Under the pieces are notes generated by a model, which did no database searches, was not told the origin of the DNA, and saw nothing but the letters and a program-made list of their open reading frames with translations. Positions 22,795-34,236 of a DNA stretch of 64,000 nucleotides are shown piece after piece; within the stretch, counting starts at the first letter, position 1, and each line of letters starts with the position of its first letter. The stretch is from Anaeramoeba flamelloides (Eukaryota > Metamonada > Anaeramoebidae). The stretch spans positions 1,505,001 through 1,569,000 of the forward strand of contig JANTQA010000008.1 in the NCBI GenBank assembly GCA_027625915.1, written 5' to 3'. The position numbers were made by a program, and so were the translations under genes.

Positions 22795-23243
22795 GGGAAA
22801 AATACAAATTTTTTAAAAAAACTTTGAAATTAAACTATTTGTTTCAAAATAAATGGAACAAAATTTTCATTAAGCTTTCTTTAAAAAGATTTGTAAATCA
22901 TGGTAACCTTTCAATATTTTTAATTCTTAAAACCAGCTTAAATTTATCACTTCCGTCTCATTGAGAATTGGGTACTTTGATGATTTATTATAATTCTTGG
23001 AATGTGATTATTTTATGGAAAGCTGAATGAAAATATTGATCTTTTTATTTTTCAATTAACAGTACCATCTATTTTTCACATGTTGCAGTAAGATCTGCAT
23101 TCCCTGGCTGGAATGAATATCTAATATTTGTGACTTTTTTTTTGTCCATTCTTTTTAAGATCTCTCTTGATTGTCAGACTAAGTGGTGTGCTTTTATCGA
23201 TTTATTGGTTTTTGTAAAAAAAAAAAAGAAAAAAACAAAAAGA

Positions 23244-24065
23244 TTACGGTGGATCTGTTGGGACATATTCGTCATCTGAATTTGAGTCAGTTGTCTTTGT
23301 TTGGTTGTTTTCAAAATTTTGATTGTTTGATCTTATCTCCCCCAAATTAGAATTGTTTTCTTTTTGATTAATTTTTTCATTAGTCCTCCAAGCTAGACTT
23401 TAAAATAAGAAACAAAAAAGTATTTGAGAAAAAAACAGAAAAAAATAAAAGATAAAGACGTAAATTCAAAAAAAACACCTTTCCCTAATGGGTATTCATG
23501 AAAAAATATCTTTGAAATCATATTTAATTCTCCCGAAAATTATAATAACAAAATGAAAAAAGTAAATTTTCATTTTGTGGTTGAGAGTTTTCTTGAATAT
23601 AAAGGCTAAAACAATAACAACAGTGACAGAGATTGTTTTTTTCTTTCATAATTCAGACAAACAAAAACGTTGGCTTAATGGCAGATAATACTTTTTAGTT
23701 TTAACAAAATTACTTCTCTTGTCTTTTGGTTAATACTACTGATCAACCTTACTCAAGGAAGTCATAAACCTTAAAAGTGAATTCTGAATTAAGAACACGT
23801 AGCCAATATCATGGGGAGTATAAAGGATTTATTAAAAAAAAATAAACAATGAAAAAGAAATACAAAGAAGTTACAGTTCGTGACTATTTGGTTGGCTCTG
23901 TTTAAAATGGTTTTTCAATTCTTCTTTCATTAGTGTTCGAGAAAAGAGCTGCTCTTGAGAAAGATCAAATACACTTGGTGAATTAACATCTTTTTGTTCT
24001 TCTTTTTCGTTTTCAAATTCAGCGAAAAATGAAAAATTATTGAAAGACTCATTAAAATTAGACAT
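23244..24065 (-). CDS. Unrecognised 114-residue protein, two exons
   Basis: Exon 1 is 24065-23875 (63 codons plus two bases) and exon 2 is 23397-23244. The 477-bp intron starts GTAACTTC and ends TTTTAAAG, and joining keeps the frame (HEL then LAWRTNEKINQKENN). The start ATG follows an A/T leader with stops. The protein is acidic and hydrophilic: MSNFNESFNNFSFFAEFENE at the N-terminus, a central amphipathic helix LSQEQLFSRTLMKEELKNHF, and an acidic tail ending SDDEYVPTDPP. No membrane span or Cys/His cluster. Codon use and lack of homopolymers argue for a real gene. It looks like a small subunit of a larger complex, but I cannot name a family. Confidence 0.6.
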
Positions 24066-24826
24066 TTTTGTTTTGCTTCAAAAAGATCAATGATAAAAAA
24101 TTACTTTTCCTTTTCTCTTGAGGAAAAGAGAGAACTTTGATGTTGACAAAATCAAAAGAACAAGCTTGGAGGACTTTTAAACTTGTTGGTACGAATATCT
24201 CTCAGACGATTATGATAATTTGTGTTTTGAAAACTTAAAAATTAGAGTTTTATCTTAAATTTTTAAGAAGTTTTTTCAATTTTTAATTTCTTATACTCCT
24301 TTTTTAAGAGAGTTTAAGGAATTGGTGTTGGTATACTAATTTACTTTTGGATGACACCTTTGACAAAAAAATGTTCACTTAACGTTTTGGAAACTGTAAT
24401 TATTTTTATTTTTAGATCAGCTTCCATTCTTTTATATTATTTTCAAACACAAGCTCAAAAAATAATAGCTGAATTTTTCAAGTATTTTTAATTAATTTAT
24501 TTTTTTCCTTAACTTGGACACTTTTCCTGAATACACATGTTGGCCGTATAACTGGCCAGCCTATTTCTGGTTTTTTAAATCACACCAAAACCTCTTTCAT
24601 AAAATCTTGGAGATGTTTGGGTTTGTTTGAATTTGGATAATTGATTTTCCATTTTCAAATTTTTGTTTTAACTCCAAATCAATTCCTTTCTTTTTTAAAT
24701 AAATTCTAATTTAAAATCTCAAAAAATCTGCTAGTTTCCTCTCTATTGTGAACATTCAGGAAGCATGATAGTTAATGAAAAAATCACAATTTTATCAACA
24801 AATCAGGACCCTAAAGAAAATCATTG

Positions 24827-26842
24827 TTAAGGGTAGACATTTACATGGATTTCTCCAATACTCAAGTATTAACTTGAAACCCAAATAAACATATTGTAAA
24901 ACTGCCCTTCTTTTTATTGAAAAAATAGAGAAAGATTTTTTTTTTTTTTTCATTTAATATTTTTGAATAAACCAGGTCAAAATAGCAAAAATATATATTC
25001 CAATAACAAACAAGTAAATTATCGTAATAATTTGCAGAGTTATTTTCACAAAATGTAACAAAAAAAAAATCCATCAGTAGTTAAAAACTGTAAAAAAAAA
25101 AATAAATAAATAAGGGATGAATACTTAGAGTGAAAAATAATTTTCTGAAATTATAAAAAAAAACATTAGTGATTTTTATGAGTACATAATACCGATCAAA
25201 AAAACTATCAATATGTGAAGTAGAATTGATTTCCTAAAACCAACAATCAAAAACTACGACATTTTACAAAAAAGTATCAAAGAGATCAACACTCATTTTC
25301 CAATTTGAATGATTGTAAATTATTATTTTAAAAACAACTATGTTCGTTTTATGTGTACCTTTTTTTTCACTTTTTGAGTTTTAAAAGATTTTTTTTTCAT
25401 TTTTCTCTTTTTCTCGAATGAATTATTTCTATTTTTAAGAATTTTATAAATTCTCAAATTTGGTAATATAAAGGATTACATAATAGCCACAAATTAGATT
25501 AAATAGAATTAAATTGATTTTCTAAACAAATAAAAAATTTTGTTTTGAACAGAAGAAATTTAAACCTTGGAAATTTAATATAAAAAAACAAGTATTTCTA
25601 TTATTATTATTATGAAGAAGCGTAGACTACATTCTAGTTACCCTTAGAATTAAATTCACTTTCAGGAATTTAAGCGTAAAATCATATATTTTACGATTAT
25701 TAATTAATGAAAGTAGTTTCAAACTCTCTTGATTTGAAATTATTTCATTAATATTTATTTTTTTTTAAATTTGTTATAAAATATTAATCTATCTTTTTCA
25801 TAGGAAGGGGAGACAAAGAAAAAATGACCAATATGTTCTATAATTTCCTTTTGTTCATATTTTGAACATAAAGGACAAAATTTATTGGATTTTTATTGAT
25901 TTCATAGTAATGTCTATTTAAGCAGTTAGTAAAAGATCTGAATTTTAGAATTGTTGAACTTGACGGATAACTCAAATATTTTTGAGTTTTAAAGAAATAA
26001 TTTTGATTTTTAATTATCCTAAAATAATTTTGGAAAACCTAACAACACTTCAAGCTTTTGGAATTCAGCAACTCCTTGAATGTTTACTTATATATTTCGT
26101 TTTTTAATTCTTTTAAATCTTTTGAATGCCAGTTGATTTTATTATTTATTCTTTGATTAAATTTTATTAATTTTTCTAAATAAGGAAGAAATAAATTTCC
26201 TAATTTATTTTTTAATATAAATTTCTTTTTATTTACTGAAATTACCATATTTTCAATTTTAAATTCCATTTTGTAAATGAGAATTGGTGTATTTCTGTTT
26301 ATTTTGCATATTTCAGTAATATATGAATTAATCCAAGAATTTAAATAATTTATCGTTTTTATTTGATAATTAAAAATTTCTAATCCATATGTTAGTTGAC
26401 TTAATGTAAAATATTTAAAGAATCTAATTTTTAAATTATTATTCAGAGAATTGTTATTGAATAATTGTTTACAGTTATTCTATGTTTCTTTAGATTTTTT
26501 TAAATTATAAATTATATGTGTAATTTTATCTAAATAAATACCCAAATATTTAATTTTTTTTAAATCTTTTGATATAACAAAAACAAGTATTTTTTTAAAA
26601 AATTTGATTTTTTTAAATTTAAGAATGATTTTTAACGTTTTTTTTAAATTTGAATTTTTCAACAAATGATCCCTTCATTTTTTTTTTTATTAGTTTTTTC
26701 GTTAATAAAGCACAAATAAATTTTTTTGTTTTTTTGTTATTAAAATTTGACAATCAAAAGAAGGGTAATTTTATAATAACTTTTATATTTCAAGTCACTC
26801 CTTGAGTATAGACCACATCTATGTAAATGAAAAGAGACTTAA
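24827..26842 (-). mobile_element. TTAA-flanked TIR element, long inverted copy carrying a LINE fragment
   Basis: Left end TTAAGGGTAGACATTTACAT and right end (read inward on the minus strand) TTAAGTCTCTTTTCATTTAC. Similarity between the two ends continues for about 90 bases (ATACTCAAG...AACTTGAAA, then (A/G)CCCTTCTTTT). Read on the minus strand, its interior follows the order of the 22118-22794 copy: TIR, TAATTTGTGGCTATTATGTA block, decayed hairpin (25230-25345), TIR. It is about 1.3 kb longer, mostly because of the LINE fragment at 25800-26700. Confidence 0.7.
25800..26700 (-). mobile_element. Decayed LINE fragment, same family as 1-1135
   Basis: Minus-strand translation gives pieces collinear with the LINE at the window start: KKIKYLGIYLDK (against KEILYLGIILEK), LSQLTYGLEIF (LSQLTYGLEVF), LNSWINS (LNSWIMS), KMEFKIENMVISVNKKK (RFEAKIEDIAITLNKRK) and a knuckle CPLCSKYEQKEIIEHIGHF. 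Several stops and shifts interrupt it, so it is inactive. It lacks the region before the YADD box. The divergence suggests an older insertion than the copy at 1-1135. Confidence 0.75.
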
Positions 26843-27839
26843 TAAACCAATTTTTGGCATATTGATAAAAAATTTTTTTGGAAGGGGATTAGTTCCAAAT
26901 AAATTCTTATAATATATTTCAAATCAAGTTATTATTATTTAAGTTCTAAATAAATTCTTCAGATATACTTCAATTGATATATTTTCATTATAGTTAAGGA
27001 TATTTCGATTCTTTAACTAAAGATCAAAATAATTTATTTTTTTAAATAAAAATATCGTCTTTTTGTGATTAAAAATTCAGTTCTAATGTGAATATTAACT
27101 TACCATAAAGTGTTAGATATATTTTTTCATATTGACCGATGAGATAATTGGTTATATATTTCATGGGTTATTATTAGCTTTATACCAAATATCGACTTCA
27201 ATATAAATTAATTTAATAAAGATCTTTTCAGAGATATTTTGAAGGACTTTATGAGTGGGTATTTATAAAAGAAAAAAAAATAAAAATAAAGAAAACCTCC
27301 TTTTTTAAAAAAAAATACATTACTCTGAATCTTTGGATAAATGATTATATTGAATTTAACATATTAAAGATTGGTTTTTACAATATATTTTCAAACCCCC
27401 TTACGAAATAACACTTTTATAATTAATTTGTTTGTATTTATCCTTTTGGTAATTAAATTTTTGAAGAAAAAAAATTGTTGAAAAGTGTTTTGACTTATTA
27501 TTTTATGTCTTATTTGTTTGGTTTGAAACTGGATAATTATTTTATGTGTGATTTAAAAAGATCTATTTCCAAAAAGACAAATTCATTCAAGAAAAGTGTG
27601 ATAAATTGAAAAGAAAATTATAAATATTTGTTGATATATTTATTCGTAATAAGGATTAATTAAAGAAATATTCAATAAAAATAAAAAAAGAGAACAATAA
27701 TAATCAAAATATTTTAATTTTACAGTCAAATGTACCCAGTTTTTATCGGTGTATCAGATATTTTTAAAGGGTTTGAATCGATATTTGAAGATAAAAATTT
27801 GAATTTTAGAAATTTTCAAAATATAAATCATTCTTTAAC

Positions 27840-28830
27840 ATTTTTGCTTTTTTTTTTTTACACCAAATTCTTTTGAAAATTATTTTTTAATTATAAGATC
27901 AATAGTATTTCCAAAAAAGTTGGGAATTTTTTTTTACGTTTCATAAAAAATAATCTTTGATAGTGATGGTATTTATCAATTGACAATATCAAATAAAGAT
28001 TAATATTAATACCGATTGAATCAACTACTAATGTATTTAATTCAAAATATTTTAGTTGAAATATTTCAAAAAAATGTAAAAAAAAATCGCACTTTTTTGG
28101 GTAAAGAAATATATGACAAATTTCAATAAACAACCCAGAATTATTGAAAAAGTACAAATGATTTTTAAACAATAAAACACAGTTATATGTTTTTAATAAT
28201 ATTGTAATTTTTTTTGAGATTATAAAAGTTATAAAAAAATTTTTTTTTGATCAACAAGAAAATAATAAACACTAATTAACAACTTTAAATAATATCTGAT
28301 AAAATTGAAATCAGAATATTTTAATATATTTTTTTTATGAAATACCATAATACTAAATTACAAATTGAATTATTATCAAGAAATTATAAACAGTAGTTAA
28401 TGATTTTGGATATTTAAATACTTTTTTGAAGATTGGGGTTAATGAATATATTTTAAATAAATTTGTCCTACTTTCTTGGAAATAGCTTATAGTCATATCG
28501 AAAAACTTGTTATTCTAATGTTATTGAAACAGTCAAAAAAATTGTCCAGAAATATCATATTTGCGTTTTATTGGAATTTTCTTTTGATCTTTAAATTTAA
28601 GAACATAATAAGCATATTGTTGTTTTTTTCTCAATGTGAGGCTCTAAGAATTTAAGTTTTTCAAGTTTTATGAAAATAAATTGATTGATTAGATTTTATT
28701 CATATACCGATACCAACTAATCTTTGATGTGTATTATTCTACGTAGTATTTATTTGTTCTTCAATGTTCAATTAGAAAAAATAATTGATATTTGAAAAAA
28801 AAAATATTGTTCCTTTGTCTGAAATTTGGC
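27840..28830 (+). repeat. Dispersed repeat family F, copy split by a family A element
   Basis: Left piece 27840-27902 and right piece 28492-28830 together match the continuous copy at 8560-9110. The join falls at AGATCAATA | TAGTCATATC, so the inserted family A element duplicated TA. Confidence 0.7.
27903..28491 (+). mobile_element. Family A TIR element, copy 2, inserted in family F
   Basis: TAGTATTTCCAAAAAAGTTG at the left and ACTTTCTTGGAAATAGCTTA at the right, flanked by TA on both sides. Interior collinear with 7775-8370 in the same orientation (AGTTATATGTTTTTAAT, TTGAATTATTATCAAGAA). Confidence 0.85.
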
Positions 28831-28995
28831 TTGAATTGAAAGTACAATTTCGACTGCCAACTGAAAATTCGAAAAATTGTAAAATGTGAAAAAATATAAA
28901 CACTTTCACGAAAATTATGGCAACTCCCAGAATTTCATATTAATAAAATCTTAAATAATAAATATGTTCATCAAAAAAATCAGAAAAAATCACTC

Positions 28996-29023
28996 AAAAA
29001 AAAAAAAAAAAAAAAAAAAAAAA
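28996..29023. repeat. Long A homopolymer downstream of TTI1
   Basis: About 28 consecutive A residues. It lies roughly 120 bases beyond the stop codon of the minus-strand TTI1 gene, reading as a T tract in the sense of that gene. Confidence 0.9.
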
Positions 29024-29143
29024 AGCATCAAAAAAAGATATGTTTTAGCATTTTCCTAATTTTAAATAATTGGAAAAGAATCAGAAGAATATAAAAAAAA
29101 CCAAAAAGCAATTCCAACAAATTATCGAAAAGGAATTTTCTTT

Positions 29144-32100
29144 TTAAAAAACCTCCCTTTCAAAGTATTTCTTAAAAAGAAAATTAGCGTTTCTTTTCAC
29201 ATTTGTTCCCCATTTTGATTGAATAAAATCATATTTTAACATTTTTTCAGGTACAATTGGAACGCAGCCAAATTGCAGCAATTCCTTTGGGGGTTTGAAA
29301 GATATTTCTGCGCTCTGTACTAAAAACAGCCAAATGGAATCCGGGTCCACTTTACACATTTTTTGAATTAGTTTATCGAATTCTTGGAAAATTATTGTTC
29401 TAGTGGGCAATTCAATAAAATTAAAGAGCATCTTAAAAATAGGGAATATTTGATCGTAAACGATTTGAGGATATTGATCAAATAGAAATTGAAAAAAAGA
29501 GAGAATTCTTTTTTGTGTTTTAAAAGTGGATGTTGTTTGCTGGAAGGGCGATTCAACAACTGAATTTGTTTGTTGCCGAAAGGAAACCTTTTTTAATGAT
29601 TGGGAGATTATTGGTAATAATTCCTTCGTAATTCTTACTTTTAAAAAATCGCCTGAACATTTGACAAATTCTTCAACAATGTCAAATAAATATAGAGTCA
29701 CAATCGGATCGATCTCTTTAAATCTAGCTAATAGCGGATTCCAAAGCGTGGCAATAAGTGGTAATACAATATCACTTTCATTTTTTAAAGTGTTGACTGC
29801 AGTTTGAATAAGCTCGAACACAATTACTTTATCTCTTAAAACTTTTGTTGAAATATAATGCTGCGATCTTTCTAATACTTTTGACAAGATATCAAAAGAT
29901 AATTTTTTACTTTTTTCATCATTTTTATTGTTTTCAAAATCTTTAATATTTTGGATCTTTTTATTATCATTTTCGTCATTTTCTAATTGCGCCCCTTTGG
30001 ATTGTGAATCCTTTTTTTCATGATACTTTAAAAAATATTCCCGAATTTCCTTTGGGTTCATTGGTATTTTTTTTTTTTTGTTCTCTTTTTCTTTATCTTT
30101 TTCATTTTCATTTTCATTTTCTTTTTCCTTTTCATTTTCTTTTTCCTTTTCATTTTCTTTTTCTTTATCATTTTCATTTTCTTTATCATTTTCATTCACA
30201 ACGAATACTTCTTCAACTTCTTCAATCACTGTATTTTGCCCATTCTCTTTTTCGTTTCTATTTTCCTGATTATTATTTAGATTTTTATTCCCGTTATCAT
30301 CAGTATTTTTATTTCCATTTAAAACAGAATTAATTCCCTTTACTACCTCAATAAGAACCCTCATCAACGGGAATATTTCGTTCCTTTTCCCTCTTTCTAA
30401 TTGCAAAAAAACAGTTTCTATCGTATCATTTACAATTTCTATGACGACTTCAGATGGGGTTTTCAATATCCCCATTATTACTTGAGGTGTTTGCGGGTGC
30501 AGATCCAAATATAACATTCTCCCATTAACTTTATCAATTAAATAATGGATATTATCTAAAAGCATTTCTTCAATATTAAGAAACCCAACGTTATTTGAAA
30601 TATCTACAATACACCTTGAAGCAGCCTTTCGGACTAAGGCATTATCTGACCCTCGTTTTTCCAGAATTTGGTATAAACAGTTTTCAATTAAATCTCTGTC
30701 AAGAAAATTTTCTTTCATTATTTTCACAAAAATTGAAACACCATTTAAAATGGATTCAATAATTATACTTGAAAGATTAAGCTCATAAATCGGTATCCTC
30801 CTTCTAGAAATAATATCTGCCTGTGCTGCTATTTTGTTTTCAAATATCAAATCAGAGAAATATTCTTCGAATAATAATTCAATAATATCATATAATTGTT
30901 CTTTCATTTCATTTATTTCTTCAATATTTTTATTTTTTTCATTTTTTTCATTTGTAATATTTTGTTCATTTTTTATATTTTGTTTATAATCTTGTTGATT
31001 TGTTTTGTTATTCTCATTTTTTGTTTCAATTTTTTCGTTTTTTTTATTTTTTGATATATTTTCATTGTTTTTGTTGTTGTATTTCAACAAATTATTCAAA
31101 TAAATTGATCGTCCTTGAATGAGCCAATTTAATGTTGTAATACATTGGAATTCTCTACTAAATTTCATATTTTTTGGTTTTAAATTTGTTTGATTGATGC
31201 TATTACTTTGATTGTCATTGTTATTTTTGCTAACATTACTATTTTTGTTTTCATTAGCATTGTCATTGTCATTGTAACTGTAACTGGTGTTGTTACTGTT
31301 CCTTAATGGTTCTAAAAAGTAATCAACACAATTTTCTAAATCTCCATAGGCACCAATTTCTTGAATAATAGTTTTGATTGTCTGAAGTGTTCGATCATCA
31401 GAAAAATTATTAAACACATGGCGATCAGATTCAGAAATTCTGATTTGATCTGTATTTGGTTCAAGTGCAATTAATAAAGTAAATCCTAAAGTATCTAAAT
31501 GGTCACCCTGCAAAAAATTAAATAAAGAGTGCTTTAATGCCTTTAAATACCCCCCACAGATCCTAAAGTATCTCAATTTTTGTAATTCGTTCGCCGAAAA
31601 CATTATTGAATTGCCAAGCGTTAAATGCTTTGATAAATTCAATTTTAAAATTTCATTAAATTCATTGTTGGGAATTAAATTAAATGATTCGAGCATTTCT
31701 TCTGCCTTTTGGCTAACATTATTTGATTCGTCATACAAATGAGATAAAATAGTTTCTAATAACATCCCGATCGATTGCTTATTCAAGCACTTCCAGCCTG
31801 AGGACAAAATCTGGAAAGAGCATTCAATTGACGATAGCCTACAATTCCAATGAGAATGATAAATGGTAAGAACTCTTGAAAGTAAATTTTCTAAAGGAAC
31901 TTGGGATTTTTTGAGCCATTCCTGATCCCTTGTTGTTCTTGTAACTTTTGATTGTGGTTTTTCTTTTTCTTTTTTTTCTTTTTCTATTTCGATTTCTATT
32001 TCTTTTTCTTTTTCTTTTTCTTTTTCCAATTTTTTTTTTTTTTCTTTAGTTTTTTCTTTTTCTTTTTCGTTGTCGTTTTCATTTTCTTTTTCTTCTTTTT

Positions 32101-32899
32101 CTTTTTCTTTTTCCTTTTCCATGTCTTTTTTATTTTTCATTAAATTTGAATTTAATAAAAATTCTTGATAATTTGATGTTGTCAATTTCTTTTTTTCAAT
32201 TTCAATCCCTGTAAGCACACTGGAAATTAGTTTACTAAATGTTTTGTAGGCTTGAGAAATAACTCTGTTTCCTTCTTGTTCAGTCGAAGAGATAATTTTG
32301 GAAACCTTGGAGGAGATACCTGGCATAAAAGTTGCCCACAAATCACCGTCATCGATTTTTTCAATAAAAATTTGAATAATAAACAAAGCAATTTGCTTTA
32401 TTTCTCGGTGCTTTTCTCTTGACAAAACTTGTAAAAGTAAATATAATACAAAACCTAAAGTGTCAATTTTTTCTGGTTTAAGAAGCGGAGAAAATCCTTT
32501 GGTTGTTGCGTTTGTCAGAAGAGTCTTGAAAGTTTTTAATAATTTTAATAAAATTGTCTCAAATATTTTGGGCTTTGAGATTTGAACAGCTATTCGGTTT
32601 ATTTGATCAATTAATACAGTGTCCGTTGTATCACATTTCTCGTAAATGTTTCCTAAGGTTCCCCAGATCCTTTCTTGAATTGCAGTAGGCAATGCTTGTT
32701 CATTGTTTTCGAGAATTAGCCAAAAGGGATACAAACAATAACTTAGGCATCCCCTTAATCCCTTTTTGGATGTATTTTTGATTTGTTGATCAAGCCTTTG
32801 AAAGGTCTCTTCTTTTAAATCGCGATCAGCAAATTCTTGAACTATTCGAGTGCAGTGTGGTTTGAGTAATTGAAATGTATTCCTTATTTCTTCATCCAT
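29144..32899 (-). CDS. TTI1: TTI1, TELO2-interacting protein 1 homologue (TTT complex)
   Basis: Single-exon frame of 1251 residues from ATG 32899. TTI1 is a HEAT-repeat scaffold that, with TELO2 and TTI2, works with HSP90 to assemble and stabilise PIKK kinases (mTOR, ATM, ATR, DNA-PKcs). Family landmarks in the right order: GLRGCLSYCLYPFWLILEN near residue 47, WATFMPGISSKVSKII near 190 (human FASFLPGISTALTRLI), LYLDLHPQTPQVIMGIL near 790 (human LRHLALHPHTPKVLEVML) and MCKVDPDSIWLF near 1185 (human LMKVDPDSTWFL). It is longer than the human protein (about 1090) because of Lys/Glu/Asn inserts at about residues 255-315, 533-573, 610-660 and 853-943, encoded by GAAAAA-type hexamers. The inserts lie between helical blocks, as expected for tolerated loops. 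No frame break. Confidence 0.93.
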   Translation of the reverse strand: MDEEIRNTFQLLKPHCTRIVQEFADRDLKEETFQRLDQQIKNTSKKGLRGCLSYCLYPFWLILENNEQALPTAIQERIWGTLGNIYEKCDTTDTVLIDQINRIAVQISKPKIFETILLKLLKTFKTLLTNATTKGFSPLLKPEKIDTLGFVLYLLLQVLSREKHREIKQIALFIIQIFIEKIDDGDLWATFMPGISSKVSKIISSTEQEGNRVISQAYKTFSKLISSVLTGIEIEKKKLTTSNYQEFLLNSNLMKNKKDMEKEKEKEKEEKENENDNEKEKEKTKEKKKKLEKEKEKEKEIEIEIEKEKKEKEKPQSKVTRTTRDQEWLKKSQVPLENLLSRVLTIYHSHWNCRLSSIECSFQILSSGWKCLNKQSIGMLLETILSHLYDESNNVSQKAEEMLESFNLIPNNEFNEILKLNLSKHLTLGNSIMFSANELQKLRYFRICGGYLKALKHSLFNFLQGDHLDTLGFTLLIALEPNTDQIRISESDRHVFNNFSDDRTLQTIKTIIQEIGAYGDLENCVDYFLEPLRNSNNTSYSYNDNDNANENKNSNVSKNNNDNQSNSINQTNLKPKNMKFSREFQCITTLNWLIQGRSIYLNNLLKYNNKNNENISKNKKNEKIETKNENNKTNQQDYKQNIKNEQNITNEKNEKNKNIEEINEMKEQLYDIIELLFEEYFSDLIFENKIAAQADIISRRRIPIYELNLSSIIIESILNGVSIFVKIMKENFLDRDLIENCLYQILEKRGSDNALVRKAASRCIVDISNNVGFLNIEEMLLDNIHYLIDKVNGRMLYLDLHPQTPQVIMGILKTPSEVVIEIVNDTIETVFLQLERGKRNEIFPLMRVLIEVVKGINSVLNGNKNTDDNGNKNLNNNQENRNEKENGQNTVIEEVEEVFVVNENDKENENDKEKENEKEKENEKEKENENENEKDKEKENKKKKIPMNPKEIREYFLKYHEKKDSQSKGAQLENDENDNKKIQNIKDFENNKNDEKSKKLSFDILSKVLERSQHYISTKVLRDKVIVFELIQTAVNTLKNESDIVLPLIATLWNPLLARFKEIDPIVTLYLFDIVEEFVKCSGDFLKVRITKELLPIISQSLKKVSFRQQTNSVVESPFQQTTSTFKTQKRILSFFQFLFDQYPQIVYDQIFPIFKMLFNFIELPTRTIIFQEFDKLIQKMCKVDPDSIWLFLVQSAEISFKPPKELLQFGCVPIVPEKMLKYDFIQSKWGTNVKRNANFLFKKYFEREVF

Positions 32900-33439
32900 A
32901 ACAATTAAAAAGATTGTGTTGTTTTTTATTTTTGATTAAAAAACAAAAGTAAATTATGTGAAAAAAAAAAAAATGATTTCAATAAAGATTTTAAGGGGGA
33001 TTAATAGTTTTCTTTAAGGATTGCCTTAAATATATTTTTCAAGTTAACTAAATGGTACAACTTTTGTATAAAAAGTTTTTTTAGTCGTTAATGAGAGATT
33101 GAATAAAGATTTTGTTGAAAAAATATACACAATTTTTTTATTTTATATGTTTTTTTATAAAGAATAAAAAAATAATGAAAGAATAAGATGGTAACTCTTT
33201 GAAAAAAATCTGAACTTAAAGTTATCTAAATTGTAAACAAAATTGCTGAAAATGTGTGAATTCAACAGTTTGAACAGCTAAGAACAAACTTTTTGTAAGT
33301 TTTATGAAAATACCTCGATTAATTAAACAATAAATTGAACAATATTTTGATTCACCTTTCGTAAAATAATATGATAAGGGTGAAGAAAAAGACTGAGTCC
33401 TTAATATATTAATTCTTGTTTATGTTTTGAATTTCTCTT

Positions 33440-33636
33440 TTAGAAGGGGGTATTTAAAGACTAATCTCTATTATTTTTTTTTACCTGAATTTAATAAAGA
33501 AAGAAAAAATTTTGTGAGAATTACTTAGATTTGAAAAAATCTGTTTATTTTCAATATTAAACATATTTCTAAATAAGGATTTATTCTCTTGAAATTGGTC
33601 AAATTTAAAAGAAAAATAGAGAGTACTCCCTTAACG
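33440..33636. repeat. Possible small relative of the GGGACTAGTCTC element
   Basis: Left GGGGGTATTTAAAGACTAAT then CTCTATTA; right AATAGAGAGTACTCCCTTAA. These resemble the TIRs of 50361-51508 (TTAAGGGACTAGTCTCTATT) but with several differences. The interior is unlike that copy. Confidence 0.4.
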
Positions 33637-33964
33637 AACTTAATTAAATCTTCTTTTTTTGTTTTTGGGGAAGTTAAAAAAATTCTTATCAATTTACTTT
33701 TAAATCAAGCAAGTCAAATTGAAACTATTGAATAATGCTAATAGAAATCTTTTTAGTAAAATTGAATAAAATCAAGAGATTATATAAAAGTACTCAACAA
33801 AATATTAGTAATTTTTGATTTGAATTTTTATTTAATTAGGATCAAACGTTCCGGTATTTTCTTTTTCGTAAGTGGATTCCTTATTTGTATAAGATTGGTT
33901 ATATGGGGGTTTGGTAATTACTTTTAAACAATTTCATTTATTCTTAATTACTGTGTTTCTTTTT

Positions 33965-34157
33965 TACAGTCATTATCACTTTTAAGACATAAATGGTGAA
34001 CAAAATTTAATTCGCATAAACAATTATTCCTTGTTATGAAAAAAAAAAAAAATTGCATAGTTTATAGCCTTTAAATCTGGATTTTGTGTTTTTATTTGGA
34101 TTTTTTTTTTGTTTTAAAAATTTTTTGAAAGTTTTTAACATTAAATGTTGGACTGTA
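33965..34157. mobile_element. Family C TIR element, copy 3
   Basis: TACAGTCATTATCACTTTTA at the left and GTTGGACTGTA at the right, 193 bp, with the decayed family interior AACAAAATTTAATTCGCA. Confidence 0.7.
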
Positions 34158-34236
34158 TGTAAAACTAAATAAAGATTATTAATGAAACAATGTTTTTTTT
34201 TTGATTTAGTACTTATTATTTTTTTTAGTTCAGTTA

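Larger units (their letters stand above)
18402..23243. other. Gene-free stretch with three TIR elements
   Basis: Contains family C copy (18842-19046), full family B copy (19115-20395) and the TTAA-flanked element (22118-22794). Sequence at 20400-22040 and 22800-23240 shows nothing I can assign; 22040-22117 resembles 24690-24826, so homology between the two TTAA-element loci extends outside the elements. Confidence 0.6.
24066..29143. other. Gene-free stretch dominated by nested mobile elements
   Basis: Contains the large TTAA-flanked element with LINE fragment (24827-26842), family F split by family A copy 2 (27840-28830) and a run of A (28996-29023). The segments 24066-24690 and 26850-27830 show nothing assignable. 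Confidence 0.6.

Noticed and set aside
30004-30333. Plus-strand Phe/His/Leu frames inside TTI1
   Set aside because: Antisense of the Lys/Glu/Asn insert.
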